NCBI GenBank assembly: GCA_026261815.1
Contig: JAMPIT010000230.1
Location: 37,284,501 to 37,348,500 of the forward strand
DNA: 64,000 bases
Direction: 5' to 3'
From: Monarcha castaneiventris obscurior
Taxonomy: Eukaryota > Chordata > Aves > Passeriformes > Monarchidae
Shown here: piece by piece, positions 26,580-38,619 of the stretch
How the letters are laid out: every line of letters begins with the position of its first letter
Position numbering within the stretch: position 1 is the first letter of the stretch
The notes under the pieces: model-generated
Database searches by the model: none
Told to the model about the DNA's origin: nothing
The model's input: only the letters and a program-made list of their open reading frames with translations
Position numbers and translations under genes: made by a program

Positions 26580-26665
26580 TTATTTTAATAAAATAATAAA
26601 AAAGCCCCAAACAAAAACAAACAAAAAAACACCAAACAACACAAAACAAAAACCAACAAAATAAA
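26580..26665. repeat. A-rich CAAA/CAAAA low-complexity tract
   Basis: About 85 bp built from AAAAC and AAAC words (for example AAACAAAAACAAACAAAAAA). It resembles a decayed microsatellite. It could also be an old A-rich tail, but no recognisable retrocopy precedes it. Confidence 0.75.
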
Positions 26666-27283
26666 AAGTTCACAAGTCACATCTCCAAAGTTATGCTGAG
26701 GAACTTCAAGGGACTTGAAATCCTTGTATCATGAATGCCAGTCAGATTATTAGCACTGCTACAAATGCTGATTGTCAACCAGCCCCCAGCGTACTAGCAA
26801 GCCTCTACCACAACAAATTCACAGCTACCAAAAAAAATAAGTATTAGCAATCTGCACGTATTTTATTAATAAGGTAGACAGTACCAGAAAGCTGCAATTC
26901 CTGTTTTGTGCTAGTGCTGGCCATAATGTGAACCAGCAACACACCAGATCAGGGAAGTGATCCAGCAATAAAACTGCACCGACAGTATTTTGCCACTTCA
27001 ATTTGGATGCCACTCAGTACCAGTGAGGTGCAGGCAGGGGAGCCCACAGGAGGTACAGCTGGACCACGGGGCAACTCCAGCAAAGTCAGACCTGGACTGT
27101 AGTGGAGCCACACTTCCACTGCTGTAGCTTCACATCCCAGCTTGGAGAAATGGTGAGGTACCAGTCGCATCACCTTCCATTCTTCTCATAATATTTTGAC
27201 AATGAAACATGCTTGCCTTACATTAGATCTGATGCTTTCCCACTTCCACCCCCTTTGCTTTTCCTCACTCTCACAAGCACCAG

Positions 27284-27831
27284 GCTCTTTCCTTACCCCT
27301 GTGCACACTGATAAGATGCCTTCCAGAGTAAATGACATCCAGAATCTGAGGGGGCACATTAGCCACAGCTACGTGGGCACACACAGGAAACATCCCAGAG
27401 GACATGGTAATGTTGGTGGTATGCAGCATCACAGGATGAACTTTGACAAGTATCAGTCTGGTTACTTCAGAAAAGTAGGCATGACACACGTGTCACTTGA
27501 AAAGAAACCAAAAATTCTGTGCTACTGTCAATTTGGAAACTGTGGACGCTTACAAGTGAATAGAAAAGGTTCAATTACATGAAAAATGAGGCTAGACTGG
27601 CCCCAGTCACTGGTATTATGCACTCTGGCTACTGCAAAGTGCTGGGCAAAGGGAAGCTGCCCAAGCAACTCCCAGTTGCGAAAGCAAAGTTCTTCAGTAG
27701 AAGAGCAGAGGGGAAAAATCAAAGAAGTTGCCTGCATGTTTGTGGAATAGAAATTTTTGTTTTATTCAAATTTTTTTTTTTTAATAAAGACAATGTGTAA
27801 AATGAGCTGGAAAAAAAAATAATAAAATAAC
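27284..27831 (+). pseudogene. RPL27A: Processed pseudogene of ribosomal protein L27a
   Basis: The frame from the ATG at 27,316 begins MPSR and continues with recognisable RPL27A blocks: LRGH-S, GKHRKHP-like THRKHP, INFDKY-like MNFDKY and GYF-KVGM. The middle is decayed. A second block in another frame at about 27,615-27,750 matches the C-terminus: [15 protein letters not shown] (here [15 protein letters not shown]), then AKFFSRRAE. After one more frame change the end reads ACMFVE-stop, aligned with ACVLVA-stop, with TAG at 27,748-27,750. The coding-equivalent length is 435 nt against 447 for the gene. No introns are present. A short 3' UTR, an AATAAA signal (about 27,782-27,787) and an A-rich tail (27,811-27,830) follow. 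These are marks of an mRNA retrocopy. Frameshifts and an internal stop rule out an L27a product. The 5' limit is approximate; a pyrimidine-rich start near 27,284 is plausible. Confidence 0.9.
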
Positions 27832-27836
27832 CATCA

Positions 27837-27907
27837 GCATTGGTGGTTCAGTGGTAGAATTCTCGCCTGCCACGCGGGAGGCCCGGGTTCGATTCCCGGC
27901 CAATGCA
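27837..27907 (+). tRNA. tRNA-Gly (anticodon GCC)
   Basis: This 71-nt gene folds as a complete cloverleaf. The acceptor stem GCATTGG pairs with CCAATGC. The D-arm region is GTTCAGTGGTAGAA. The anticodon loop CTGCCAC carries GCC, and the T arm GGGTTCGATTCCC has a perfect 5-bp stem. The internal A box (TGGTTCAGTGG) and B box (GGTTCGATTCC) match the RNA polymerase III consensus. As far as I can recall, the sequence equals the common vertebrate tRNA-Gly-GCC. It lies in intron 1 of SLC4A7 on the opposite strand, 5 bp after the A-rich tail of the RPL27A retrocopy. There is no intron and no encoded CCA, as expected in eukaryotes. Confidence 0.96.
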
Positions 27908-27915
27908 GTTGGTAC

Positions 27916-27919
27916 TTTT
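27916..27919 (+). terminator. RNA polymerase III terminator (T4) of tRNA-Gly
   Basis: A run of four T residues begins 9 nt after the tRNA's last base. This is the minimal pol III stop signal and suggests that a short trailer is transcribed and removed. Confidence 0.7.
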
Positions 27920-27924
27920 AGGAA

Positions 27925-28337
27925 GGTGATTCCATGACTCCAGTCCAGTGAGACCCCACCTACAGTGCTGCATCCAGCAGAGGAACAACATGGACCTGCT
28001 GGAGAGAGTCCAGAGGAGAGCCACCACGATAATTAGAGGGATGGTGCACCTTTCCCTGGAGGAAAGGCTGAGAGAAAGCCTCTTGCACTTCAAATGGAAA
28101 GAGAAGTAGGCTCACATTAGATATTAGAAGAAATTCTTTACTGTGAGGGTGGTGAGGCACTGGAACAGAGTGCCCAGAAAAGCTGTGGCTGCCCCATCCC
28201 TGAAAGTGTTTAAGGCCAGGTTGGATGGAGCTCTGAGTAACCTGATCTAGTTAAAGGTGTCCCTTTCCATGCTAGGAGTGCTGGAACTAGAAGACTGTGC
28301 CTTCCAACCCAGACCATTTTTTGATTCAATGATTCTG
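27925..28337 (+). mobile_element. CR1 LINE 3' fragment with internal deletion
   Basis: The sequence follows the CR1 consensus in sense orientation: GAGACCCCACCT, the ATGGACCTGCTGGAG segment, GAGGAAAGGCTGAGAG, then TTAGATATTAG and GAAATTCTTTACTGTGAGG. It continues with GTGAGGCACTGGAACAG and CCAGGTTGGATGGAG, and ends with the terminal ATGATTCT-type motif at about 28,337. Between about 28,080 and 28,110 a block of the consensus is missing, so the copy is internally deleted as well as 5'-truncated. It starts just downstream of the tRNA-Gly terminator. It encodes nothing functional. Confidence 0.9.
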
Positions 28338-31300
28338 ATTACAGAATAAACATGTAATTCAGTTAATATTCATTTCGGAAAACTAAAACTGACAAGTCTT
28401 GTTTCAGCTTGTAGGGTGGTTTTTAAGGTTTTGTTGGAGTTTTTCAACAGCTTCAGAAGTTTAATGGGCTTATGGGAAAGGAGATGGGATGTAGTGGGAA
28501 TGACATTTTTCCTTTCAGAAATCAGGAACTAGTTAGTCTAGCTCACCCTTACCATGAAGCCATATTTTCAGACACATACATTCTTGCCAAAATTTCTTAC
28601 ATTTTCCTCTTGCAGTTCTAAAGCACAATACAATCTTAAAAGTCTGAAAAGCCTGAAATAAAGACATGCTAGACAAAAACTGTCAGGACTTGAAATTTCT
28701 AGGAGTCATTCCAAGGTCGTTCAGAAGGGCCACTGAAAGGACATTTAAAAGGGGATCTACTTCTGTTTCTTACTTGTCTTCCCTACTATCTTGTAAAGCT
28801 ACACAGACAAGCTCCTTCAGTTTCTGTTTTAGAAAAGCAAGTAGCTGATTTTCTGACGTATTAAGGGTACTGCTTTCACTGTGTCTGACTAGCAGGTTCT
28901 GGGAGAAGTCAGTTTACAAGTAAGGTGTTGATTCTGACACCACTGACTCATGCATGCCACTGTACATGGTGCTTATTTTACAGGCAAGTTCACTTGACTA
29001 AATGCAAAGGGAAACCGAGATACATCTAAAATCTGCCAAAAAAAAGAAAGCCTACCTACCTCTTTTGTAGCCACTGCATTCTTTGTCTCAAGGACATCTA
29101 CTGATACTGGTTTTAGGATTTCATTAGGGGGTTTTTTTTGTGAATAACCATGTAAAAGACAATCTACAACACACTAGTTTTAAGAAAGATACATTTCTCT
29201 TGCAAAGATAAAAAAGTAATGCTGTAGGACTCCTATTGTAAATTTATGACTGGAGAGGCTACTCAGGAAGAAAAGTTGACAGCATCTAATACATGGCAGG
29301 CAGATCAGATGCTCTTCACTTGTTTAACATTTAGAATTCTCTACTTCAGAAAGCATTAGCATGGTTTGCATGGAAGTTCTAACCAGCCAAGAACTACTAA
29401 AAAGGGTGCTCTCTGAAAAGGCATTTTTCCTTATTTTAAAACGAACAACAGAAGTTACCCATCTTTCTAAAAAAGCCATAGACCACATTTTCATGCATCT
29501 TTATCTGTACACTACCATCCAGTAGCACAAATACATGTTCAAGGAAAGGTAATTTATGTGAGACAATAATTTTAAGCAAAATTGGAGCATGTAAAACAAA
29601 GAACTTAAGACAGGCTTTTGGCTTTCACATTGACTTCTGGAAGACAGACAATTATCTAGCCCTGCATAAAGTCTACCCATAAAAATTCTGCCGTCATGGT
29701 TTTCTTGTAAGGCAAATTTGAACATGCAGAGTAAACTTACACCAGCCATGCTCCATGTGATGCAACCGTAGCAATTCTGACCAGCCCCAGGAACTCTAAA
29801 GCTGGCATCAATAAATCAAAGTCATTGCCCTAGACACAAAGTCTCCTCCTGCACTCTCTGCCTGAACTTGAAACAGCTTTAAGATGTCCTTACAAACATA
29901 ATTGATACCATTAACAGATAAAAAAATAAAATACCAAGTCAAATGCACAGTAAACCAAACATTAAGACAAATATATAAAATACATCATCCAGATATATTA
30001 TTATATATATGGAGATCTAAGCAAAAGACCTCCCAGAAACATAAATCAAATATGCTACACCCAGTGTCTATAAGAACTTAATCTTAACATTTTTAATTCA
30101 GGAATTCACAGCTAGCAGGAAATTTTTAAATGCTGAACATGCAAGAATTATTCTAGTCAATGGCAACTGTATCAGCACCAAAATGTATTTTTTACACATA
30201 TTAGATAAGGAGAAAAAGAGGAAGCAAAAAAAAAAAATGCACCACATTTCTCATTATTTAGAAACCAAGTCTCCAGAATAAGTATTTCTTTCCATTAATA
30301 TAAATTCTGTACAGAAGTCATCTACACAGAATCTAACATTTCCTTTTACTGTGGCATATAAAAAAATACAAACAACACAGCTTACAGCCCTGGGAAAGTG
30401 CTATGATATCAAATAAATTTCTGCAATCAGATATCCTGTATGCATAATACATATGCATTAATACAATTTTAACTCAACTGCTCAACTGGGTTTTTCTGGG
30501 AGGGAAGAACATCTTTACATGATGGCTTTTGGCAATCAAACACAGCTTTCATCATTCCATAATTCCAAAAGATTGTTCCACCTCAAGCTGACACAGAAGA
30601 GAATTTGAAAAAATAAATGAGACATATGAGAAACAACAGTTAAGAGCAGCTTTATTGAAACTTTCTCACCTACTCCCAAAAGTAACATGTAAAGGAATAT
30701 TTAAATAGGAAAATTTTGAACATACTTGTCCTCTAGGCAACTGCCCATGTTTCTAATGATAAAGTTCTTCATTTGCCTAGATCATATGCATATTATAAGC
30801 ATATCCATCTCTTTTTGTAGTGTTACTTCACCTAAGTCTGGGCACACATAAAGAAATCAACCTACCCACCAAATCATTTGGATTTATTCCCACATTTCTT
30901 CACAGGACTGACTCAACAGAAGAAAATCAACTGTCTACAAACCAGATTGGAAAAGTATCACCAACAACATGTTGTAAAATTTTCCCTGTACAAAACAAAC
31001 AGAATCAAACTGGCTTCTACTGCACTCTAACCTTAATCAAATGAGATCGTATCTAAATGACAATAAGACATTCAACTTTGGCAGAAAATGGTACCCTTTT
31101 ATTGACATTTGAATATACTTTGATATTTGGGGCAGCACAACATCATAGCTCTTGGTTATCTTAGCATCAATTTCAGAGCTTCTGTCTAAGATATAATTCA
31201 TTTAAATAAAAGCAATAATTTCATATCTGATTTTAACAACCTTTTACAGACTTAAAAACTGAGGTTTCCAAAATTACCAGTCTTTTCAATTTGAAAGAGT

Positions 31301-32652
31301 TTCATTGTAGATTATCAAAATCAACACTAGCAGAAGCATTGTTTTGTGGGGTTTTGGTGGGTTTTTTAAAACATATAAAACAAAATCATTCAAGCACAAT
31401 GAAACAAATAAATGGCTGTTTTAAAATATTTGTAACCAGGCCAAATGTCTACTAAAAGCTTTTTATGCTGTCCGAAGTCCCTGCGCATTGACAGGAACTC
31501 AAAAAAGGGTAAAATGCCCTTTTCTCACTGGGACAGAACAACTGTGCCAAATGGAAGCTCTCCCATTAAAGGAAAACTGTAGTTCACTTTAGAATTACAA
31601 CATCCATACCAGGACACTAGGGGGAACCTGAAAGCAGTCCACGTCAAAAATCTCTTGCACACTCTGATCCTGCCATTAACTATAAATTTTCATTCATTTA
31701 CAAGTGACTTAGAAGAGGACTTTTTTCAGACAACTGAGGTCATAATGTTTAAACATTTGAAATGCAGTCATACATTGGGCAAAAACCATGGCATTCTGAC
31801 AGCCTCAGACAGGAAGCTTTATACAGCAGTACAGAAAACATCCATCATTCTCTCCATTCTTGCAGTTCTTCCAGTCCTTTTTACTGAAGAAAATTATGAA
31901 GCTGCATACTCAAATACCAAGCAAAGTATGTTAAACAAAAAGCAGTTGAAAAGGCTGCAACGCTTATTTACCCTTACTGTTTAGGAAATGAAACAAAGCA
32001 GCCTGAAGAAAAGTTTGCTCTAAGTATTTGACCCTTGTTTCTACTTTTGACTCATTCCATAATGTAACTTTTGGATTTTTGATAACACATGATATAATGT
32101 TATTAGCAACTTACACACATTCATAAATATGCCTGCTCTCCTAAACAGTATCACCCCAGGCACATTGCACAACAGGGAACTACACAATTCAGACATTTGG
32201 AACCACTGCGTCAGCAGGCTTCACTTCTACTCTGGGTATTAATTTGAATATGCAAGATAACCCCACATTTCTAAAAGTCCTTTCAGAAGCATTAGGAGAC
32301 AGAAATAGGCAAACAGTTTTGAGATGAGAGATGTCATTAGCCACATTCACAGTCTAACACTTTATAAGGAGGATGAAGGCAGAGGGTGATGGAAAAGCAT
32401 TCACTAAGGGTTTCCTAAAAATTACCCATTTTCTTTTTATTTAAATAATAATTGTCTTACCTCTATGTACTTATTGATACTTTAAAGCAGCATTACATTC
32501 CATAACTAAGCTTTCCCAAAAAGTCCCATCTTCTTTCAGCTAACCATTCATGTATTTTCCAGATGTTGCAAACTAACTTGGACTGAAGTCTTTTTTACTA
32601 ATGTTACCAATAGAATTGTCAATGCATGTTAATAAAGGCACAAACATTTACA

Positions 32653-32716
32653 GTTGGATTCGAAGATCTTAAAGGGGTTTTCCAACCTAAATGAGTCGAT
32701 GATTTCTATGATTCTG
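32653..32716 (+). mobile_element. Short CR1 LINE tail, sense orientation
   Basis: The last 60 bp of a CR1: TTGGATTCGAAGATCTTAAA, then TTTTCCAACCTAAATGA and a terminal TTTCTATGATTCTG. The octamer-like tail characteristic of CR1 insertion is present once. Confidence 0.82.
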
Positions 32717-34440
32717 AAAGAGAGGCATCAGTGCTTACACTGCTGAAGTGGAACATCCTTAATAGTTAGTATTAATCCTGAAGCATCGACTCAAATTCAA
32801 TTTTTCCAACACCAACCTCTTCACCAAGATTTTATGGACATATACCAATAAAGTCACAACAACAACAAAAAAAAACTCCGTCTGCTAAAGTTGCTTTTAT
32901 TGCAAATTTATGAAACTGCAGAGGAAAATTCTAACTATTGTAAATTAGGAAGTCACTGAAGGAGCCATTCACAACAGGATATTCCTAATACATGATCTAA
33001 GAAGGCATGAACATAACTCACCCACACTACACTCTCTTGACAATCAGGCACCACTTCTTTGCAAACACATCATGAGTAGGCCTTGAATTACAGGCATTCT
33101 CTATTACACCGACAGAGACACACACAGCAAAAGTCACCAGTAAGCATTTAAAACCAGAAACCTCACTTAGCCCTCAGCTGCCAAGGAAGACAAATTGCTC
33201 AATCCTCAGCTCCTCTGCTGTGCTGTAGCTGTATTCTATAGCACTTTCTAGCATGAAGACTTGATTGCTCTCAGGTGGGGGGTCTTAAACACCATGGCAT
33301 GACCACATCCAATTATCCAGTTTAAACCAAGTAATTCTGGCTGTTTCATTGCATTTAATCTCCGAGCAACTTTAATATAAACCACTGTTCTCATTAATAA
33401 GACTTCTGTCAAAATACCTGCTACAAGTAAGTTTAACACATTAATGCATATAATTAGTAGAGTTCACTTAACAAAGATCAGCTTCCTCATTTACAATGAG
33501 TTCCATTGATCAATTGCACCAAAAGCTCTGCTTCTTTTACATGGGCTCATTTAGAGTCCTGTTACTTCACTTGTAACCAACAGTTTTCAGGTCTGGATTT
33601 TCTGCAATTTGGATTGATATAGGATTATTGATCTTATTATATAAAACATCAAGCATGTAACTTGTTTTGAAACTTTTTGTCCCCACTGGTGGTGTCAAAT
33701 TAGGAGACCACTACTCATGACTGTTTCAGAGCATGATCACTATAAACATCTGTCTTGGGGTGTAACCTGACTTCTATCAGAAGGTATTTTCCTCCAAATT
33801 TGTCCAAACCAGCACAACATCATAGGTTCATCAATTTCTGGTACTTCTAACAAAGCTGCCTTCTCAGAACCTGGGGGTTTAGAAGCACTTTCTTCAGTAA
33901 TATGAACAGCACATGTCAGAGAGAACCAACAAAAGAATACAGTCACATCCAGGGCACATTTACATTTCAGCTTTTATTACTGTCTACCTAGAATTAATAC
34001 ACTGGAAAGCTGCTGTGGGTCTCTGCCTAGAACACACTTCACTTGGAGCTTAGCAACTCGTGCCAAAGCTGAGAGATGGTAGCACAGTAACATGACGAAG
34101 GGCAATGTTATACTACTTAAAAGGAACTCAGTTTTCAGTTATACATGAAGCAGTATATGAAACAGAAATACTGCTGAGCTGGAAATGCCTCTTTCTCACT
34201 TTAACTGAGAAGCACTGGTCTACAGCGACCAAGAAAACTTCTCTCCATGCTGCAGTATAAGTCACTGTCAATCTTGAAGGTATGTGGAATAAGCACATCA
34301 ATTTTTCAGTCCCAAAGCACCTTTTTTAATAGAAAACATCCTGTGGGAATCCTTCAACATCACAGGAATACAGACTTACTGCTCACACAGAACAGGGCAC
34401 TCAGTGACAATCCAGTTCCTTTGAGGCCATCTGTCAATAT

Positions 34441-34497
34441 AGAATCAATTAAGTTGGAAAAGGCCTCCAGGATTGTAGAGACCAACCTCTGACAGAT
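34441..34497 (-). mobile_element. Short CR1 LINE tail, reverse orientation
   Basis: The plus strand reads AGAATCAATTAAGTTGGAAA, then AGGCCTCCAGGATTGTAGAG and ACCAACCTC. This is the complement of the tail of CR1 subfamilies ending with a 'gatgatcttggaggtcttttccaacct' type block. It is only about 57 bp long. Confidence 0.65.
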
Positions 34498-34852
34498 CAT
34501 GAACAGATGAGGTTAAGGATAGAAGTCAGGCAAACCTCACTCTAACAATGAAAAGCACCAGATACCAAATAATAAAGCACAATAAATGGGGAAAGGGAGA
34601 ACTACAGCCTTGTCAAGAGGCCTAAAACGTGTCTCTTTTGCTTGGTGCTACACATGAATTTTCCACGGAATTCTTAAGAATGACCTTGACCACAGAACCT
34701 GCAGAAGGACACCACCAAGCTCTGCTTTGCCCCATTTCACCTCTCACAATAAGCCAGTTTCTTGACCATTAACTTATCTTAATGATTCCTACGTAAGCAA
34801 GGACACATTGAAAGTAGTTCCCAGATTATTCTCCTCTTTTTTTATCTTATAC

Positions 34853-34911
34853 TTCAGAAATACTACTGGACTTAAAAATGTTTCAGGAATACTACTGGAC
34901 TTAAAAATGTT
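34853..34911. repeat. Tandem duplication, 29-bp unit, two copies
   Basis: Two adjacent copies of a 29-bp unit, TTCAGAAATACTACTGGACT followed by TAAAAATGT, differ at one position (A to G). The high identity points to a recent replication-slippage event. Confidence 0.9.
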
Positions 34912-37900
34912 TATTAAGGATCTGTTAGTGACATGTTAGATTTGTAAAAGACAAAAGTATTTTGATATAGAGCTCTACAGGAGACAAGTTCCCTGTATCA
35001 AGGTCATGTCCATTCTTTTCTTTAACAATACATAACGTCTTTCATTTAAATTCAGTACACCTTAAAGATAAATACAACAATCTGTTCACCACTAAAGACC
35101 CATTCTTCGGCTTTCATTAAATTGTACAGCATATTGTATACATTCAGGGTATTTGGATCTTTTTTTAGCAACCCTCAAGACAGGAAGGAAATTTTTTTTC
35201 TATCTTCACCCAAGTCCCTGTTTTATACCATAGGACAACTGAACCAGGGAACAGATTCTCCATAGCTTAAAGTGGCCATAATACATAAAACTATTTACAG
35301 TCTTACTTACAATTGATCCTCTGAGCTTGACTCTAGCAGTAATGCAAGCCAAAAGACAGAAGCAAACATGCCATCTTGGAGGTATGTATTTTTTTACTCT
35401 TCACCAGAAATTCGAGCATGTTGTACACTTATATTTCACTTCCAGAAACAAGCATGCATACAAATACAGATTCTCTTTCTGTCACTTCCACAAGTACTCA
35501 GCTTCCCAGCCTCAGCCCCCTTGGGCTCTCAACAGCTTCCACAGCACCTGACACCTGTACTGCCACTGCCTATGCCTCTGCCCAGCTCTTGCCACCTCTG
35601 CAGCCTCTAAAGCAAACTTAAATCTCTTTTTGGAAACACTGCCACCATTCTCTAGAAGCCATTTCTGAAAACAGATAAACATTTTCCTGGATCCCTGGTG
35701 CTTTCACAGCCACTAAATTCGTCTTCTCGCGACATCCTCCCTGAGCACCTGGAAGTGGACACTTGTGACTTTACTCAAAATATGCACCAGTGGCAATTTC
35801 AACTCTTAAGAGTATTCTGCAGCAATCTCTTAGAGCTACAAGACTACAACCTTAGCTGTTTGAAAAGTTATTATCTAAACAATAGTCATTAGCACTACAC
35901 ATTTTTTCCAAAAACAGCCAAAGACAAAATACACATTTTTTCAAGAAGCTGAAGTTAACTATTTGTTAATGCATCAACCCCCAACACAGTTTTCGAAGTG
36001 AGACCTACTTTTCCACCCCTCCCCCAAAGAAACACAGCTATAGACTTGATATATGTGGACTAGGAACTAGACCTGGTTAGAAGACTACTGTTTTCACATG
36101 CAAATTCTCACCTTTTACATTGCCTCCAGGATCCGGAAGTTTATAGTCATCAGACACGCAGCCTGGGCTACCATAAATGCAAATACAGTAAATACCCAGT
36201 CATACAACAAATCACTGAATGCCACAGAGAGAAATTCATTATCTTATTTAACAAAGCAGCATATTTCAAGTTATTTCTGTATTAGAACTAGCTAAAATCT
36301 GATATACCAAATGGCTTACAGTAAGCTGGCCCCATTGCCAATGAGAAAAGCACACTGAACTTTCTTGTTTGCCTGGCTTTTCAAAAGGTTCTGTCAATGC
36401 AAAGCACAGAATACAAGTAGTAGGTATATTCTTTGACCTTGAGTATATCAAATTTCCTCAGATCCCTATTTATATTTTGTCCTTCATTTATATCTTTATA
36501 GCAAAGGCAACTTACTCATGCTCAAGAATTAAAGCCTCAGACTAAACACTATTTGGCTTCACTCAACAGAATATGGCCATCTTCTTCCCGAACTATGAGC
36601 CAACAGGCTACCTACCAAGCCCATCTGCACTACGCAAACGTTATAAAGAATTTGAATTTATCTGTGCCTATAAATGGACTAACTTAAGTACATTTAATCA
36701 CATCAAACAAAATGTTGTTTGACAACGTTTCCTATTATGTAAAAATCATTTGGTGGACAGCTGTTCCATTAAAAAAAAAAAGAAGTTAGCATCCTACCCC
36801 TATTTAATTTTTTCTCTTTCCTGGTCATCAGGTTTTCTAACCTTTTTTTTGTGCCCTGCTCTAAAGGCTCACATCTATAATTTTACTTAGTTTATAAATA
36901 AATGGTAATTCTGTTGACTTTCAGGAAAAATACTCTCAACTTCTCAATAAACTGATCTTCTTCAGTTGAAGCTCTACCTAAAGCATCTGGGTATAAAAAC
37001 AAGGCCCAAGAATATTTATTCTTACAACACACAGAATCATGTATACTTACATATTTCAGTAAAAGCAGTCAAAGTCAATCTAGCAAAGTACACCACACAA
37101 TATGCTGCAAAAAACCCTCTGGTCATGTTTCTAAAAACATATAAAGCAACTGCAAGCATTTTATATAGCGACAGCAGTTAAGGCAGGTAATGGATGGCAA
37201 CACTGATGCCAACAAGCAAAAGAAAGGTTGTTCTTCCTTTCCTGACTGACATATATCAGCAATTTGAAAAACCTCAAGAATTTCCACAAAAATCAGAATA
37301 GCTTTAATCAAATTGCTAGTATTTTCAATCTAAAATTAAAGCTGGTTTTGTAAACTTAATTTATAACCTGCATCATTATCGATCTGCAATTCAACCAAAT
37401 ATTAATTATAAGTGTATCTGCTTTATTAATTTCCTTTTCAATATCTCTCAATTGCACGCAAGTGCAGCAAAGTAAATAAAAAAAAAACAAGCTGAAAAAG
37501 GAAAAGATCTCTGCTACTCTTGGGTTTTATCACTTCCTTAAATGAGTCACAACAATCATCAGATGCTATCTGTTTGTTTTTATATAAACAGTTTTAAAAT
37601 TCATGGCTGGTAGGGTGTAGTCATTTGACAAACAAAATGAAGAATTTACCACTAACAGGAACACCAACTGTGGCTATTCAGTAAGAAGTTTCTCATTTCC
37701 TTTTTCGTACACAAAGTCTGTCTGGAAATATGTTTGACATGTTAAAGAAATGCATGTGCTTACATAATAGTATATCCTCACAACAGTGCTTTACAAGCCA
37801 AAGGAAAAAAAAATTCCAAAAACCAGTAGCCTAAAAAAAGCACTAAGTTTAAATACAATCTTTCCAATAGCTTTTTTTTCTTTAATAGAAACAAAGAAAC

Positions 37901-38619
37901 AATAAATCTGGCAGTAGCCTAAATAAGCCTACCTTGCTGCTTAGAATGCTAAATAAAGAGCTTGCAATCAGTCCTCTGATTTCACAGGTTACTCAGAGAA
38001 CCCACAGCATAACATCTTTTAAACATTCTTTCTGGGGAACAACTAGAAAAGAAGATCCTCTGGTTTTGTCTCACCCTAGTAAGCACCAGTAGCATTATTC
38101 AGTTAAAATCTCTCATGAAGAAATTCTCAGAACATAGACTGAAGCCACAGTGTTTCCACCTGTAATAAATTATGTTCACAGATACCACAAAAGAAAAGCA
38201 AAAAAAATTCAGGCTTTTCAAAAACTGATGCATCTCCAATATGGTACAACAGTCTCTGGTCTACATAATGACTTATGTATTAAATGCTGTTAAATATTTC
38301 CAGGTAAGGGAAAGAGATATCTACTATTACAGGCATATGATCTGGCAAAATATGAACATGAAAATCTGCTGTGTTTGGTCCCTCCAAGCTGAGAAGCCAA
38401 GAAGTTATGCAACATCGACCAATGCAACAGCACCAGCCAACTAAAAACATTAATGATTATTATTAATGAATATTTGCCTTGAAGAAATAGCAGTCATTCC
38501 AAGTTTACAGTACTCAAGTTGTTAAAGTAGTATTGATGTGACATGCCTATCAAAAACAAGCTGCAGGTAGACCAAAGCATTGAATGAACATATGTGTTTT
38601 AAATCTATATTGTGTACAG

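Noticed and set aside
27271..28160. Several minus-strand frames of 66-81 codons
   Set aside because: They are shadows of the RPL27A pseudogene, the tRNA and the CR1 copy, all of which are on the plus strand.
33740..33960. TGTCTTGGGGTG-type sequence suggestive of an LTR start
   Set aside because: No matching second LTR, primer-binding site or polypurine tract was found, and the similarity is not specific.
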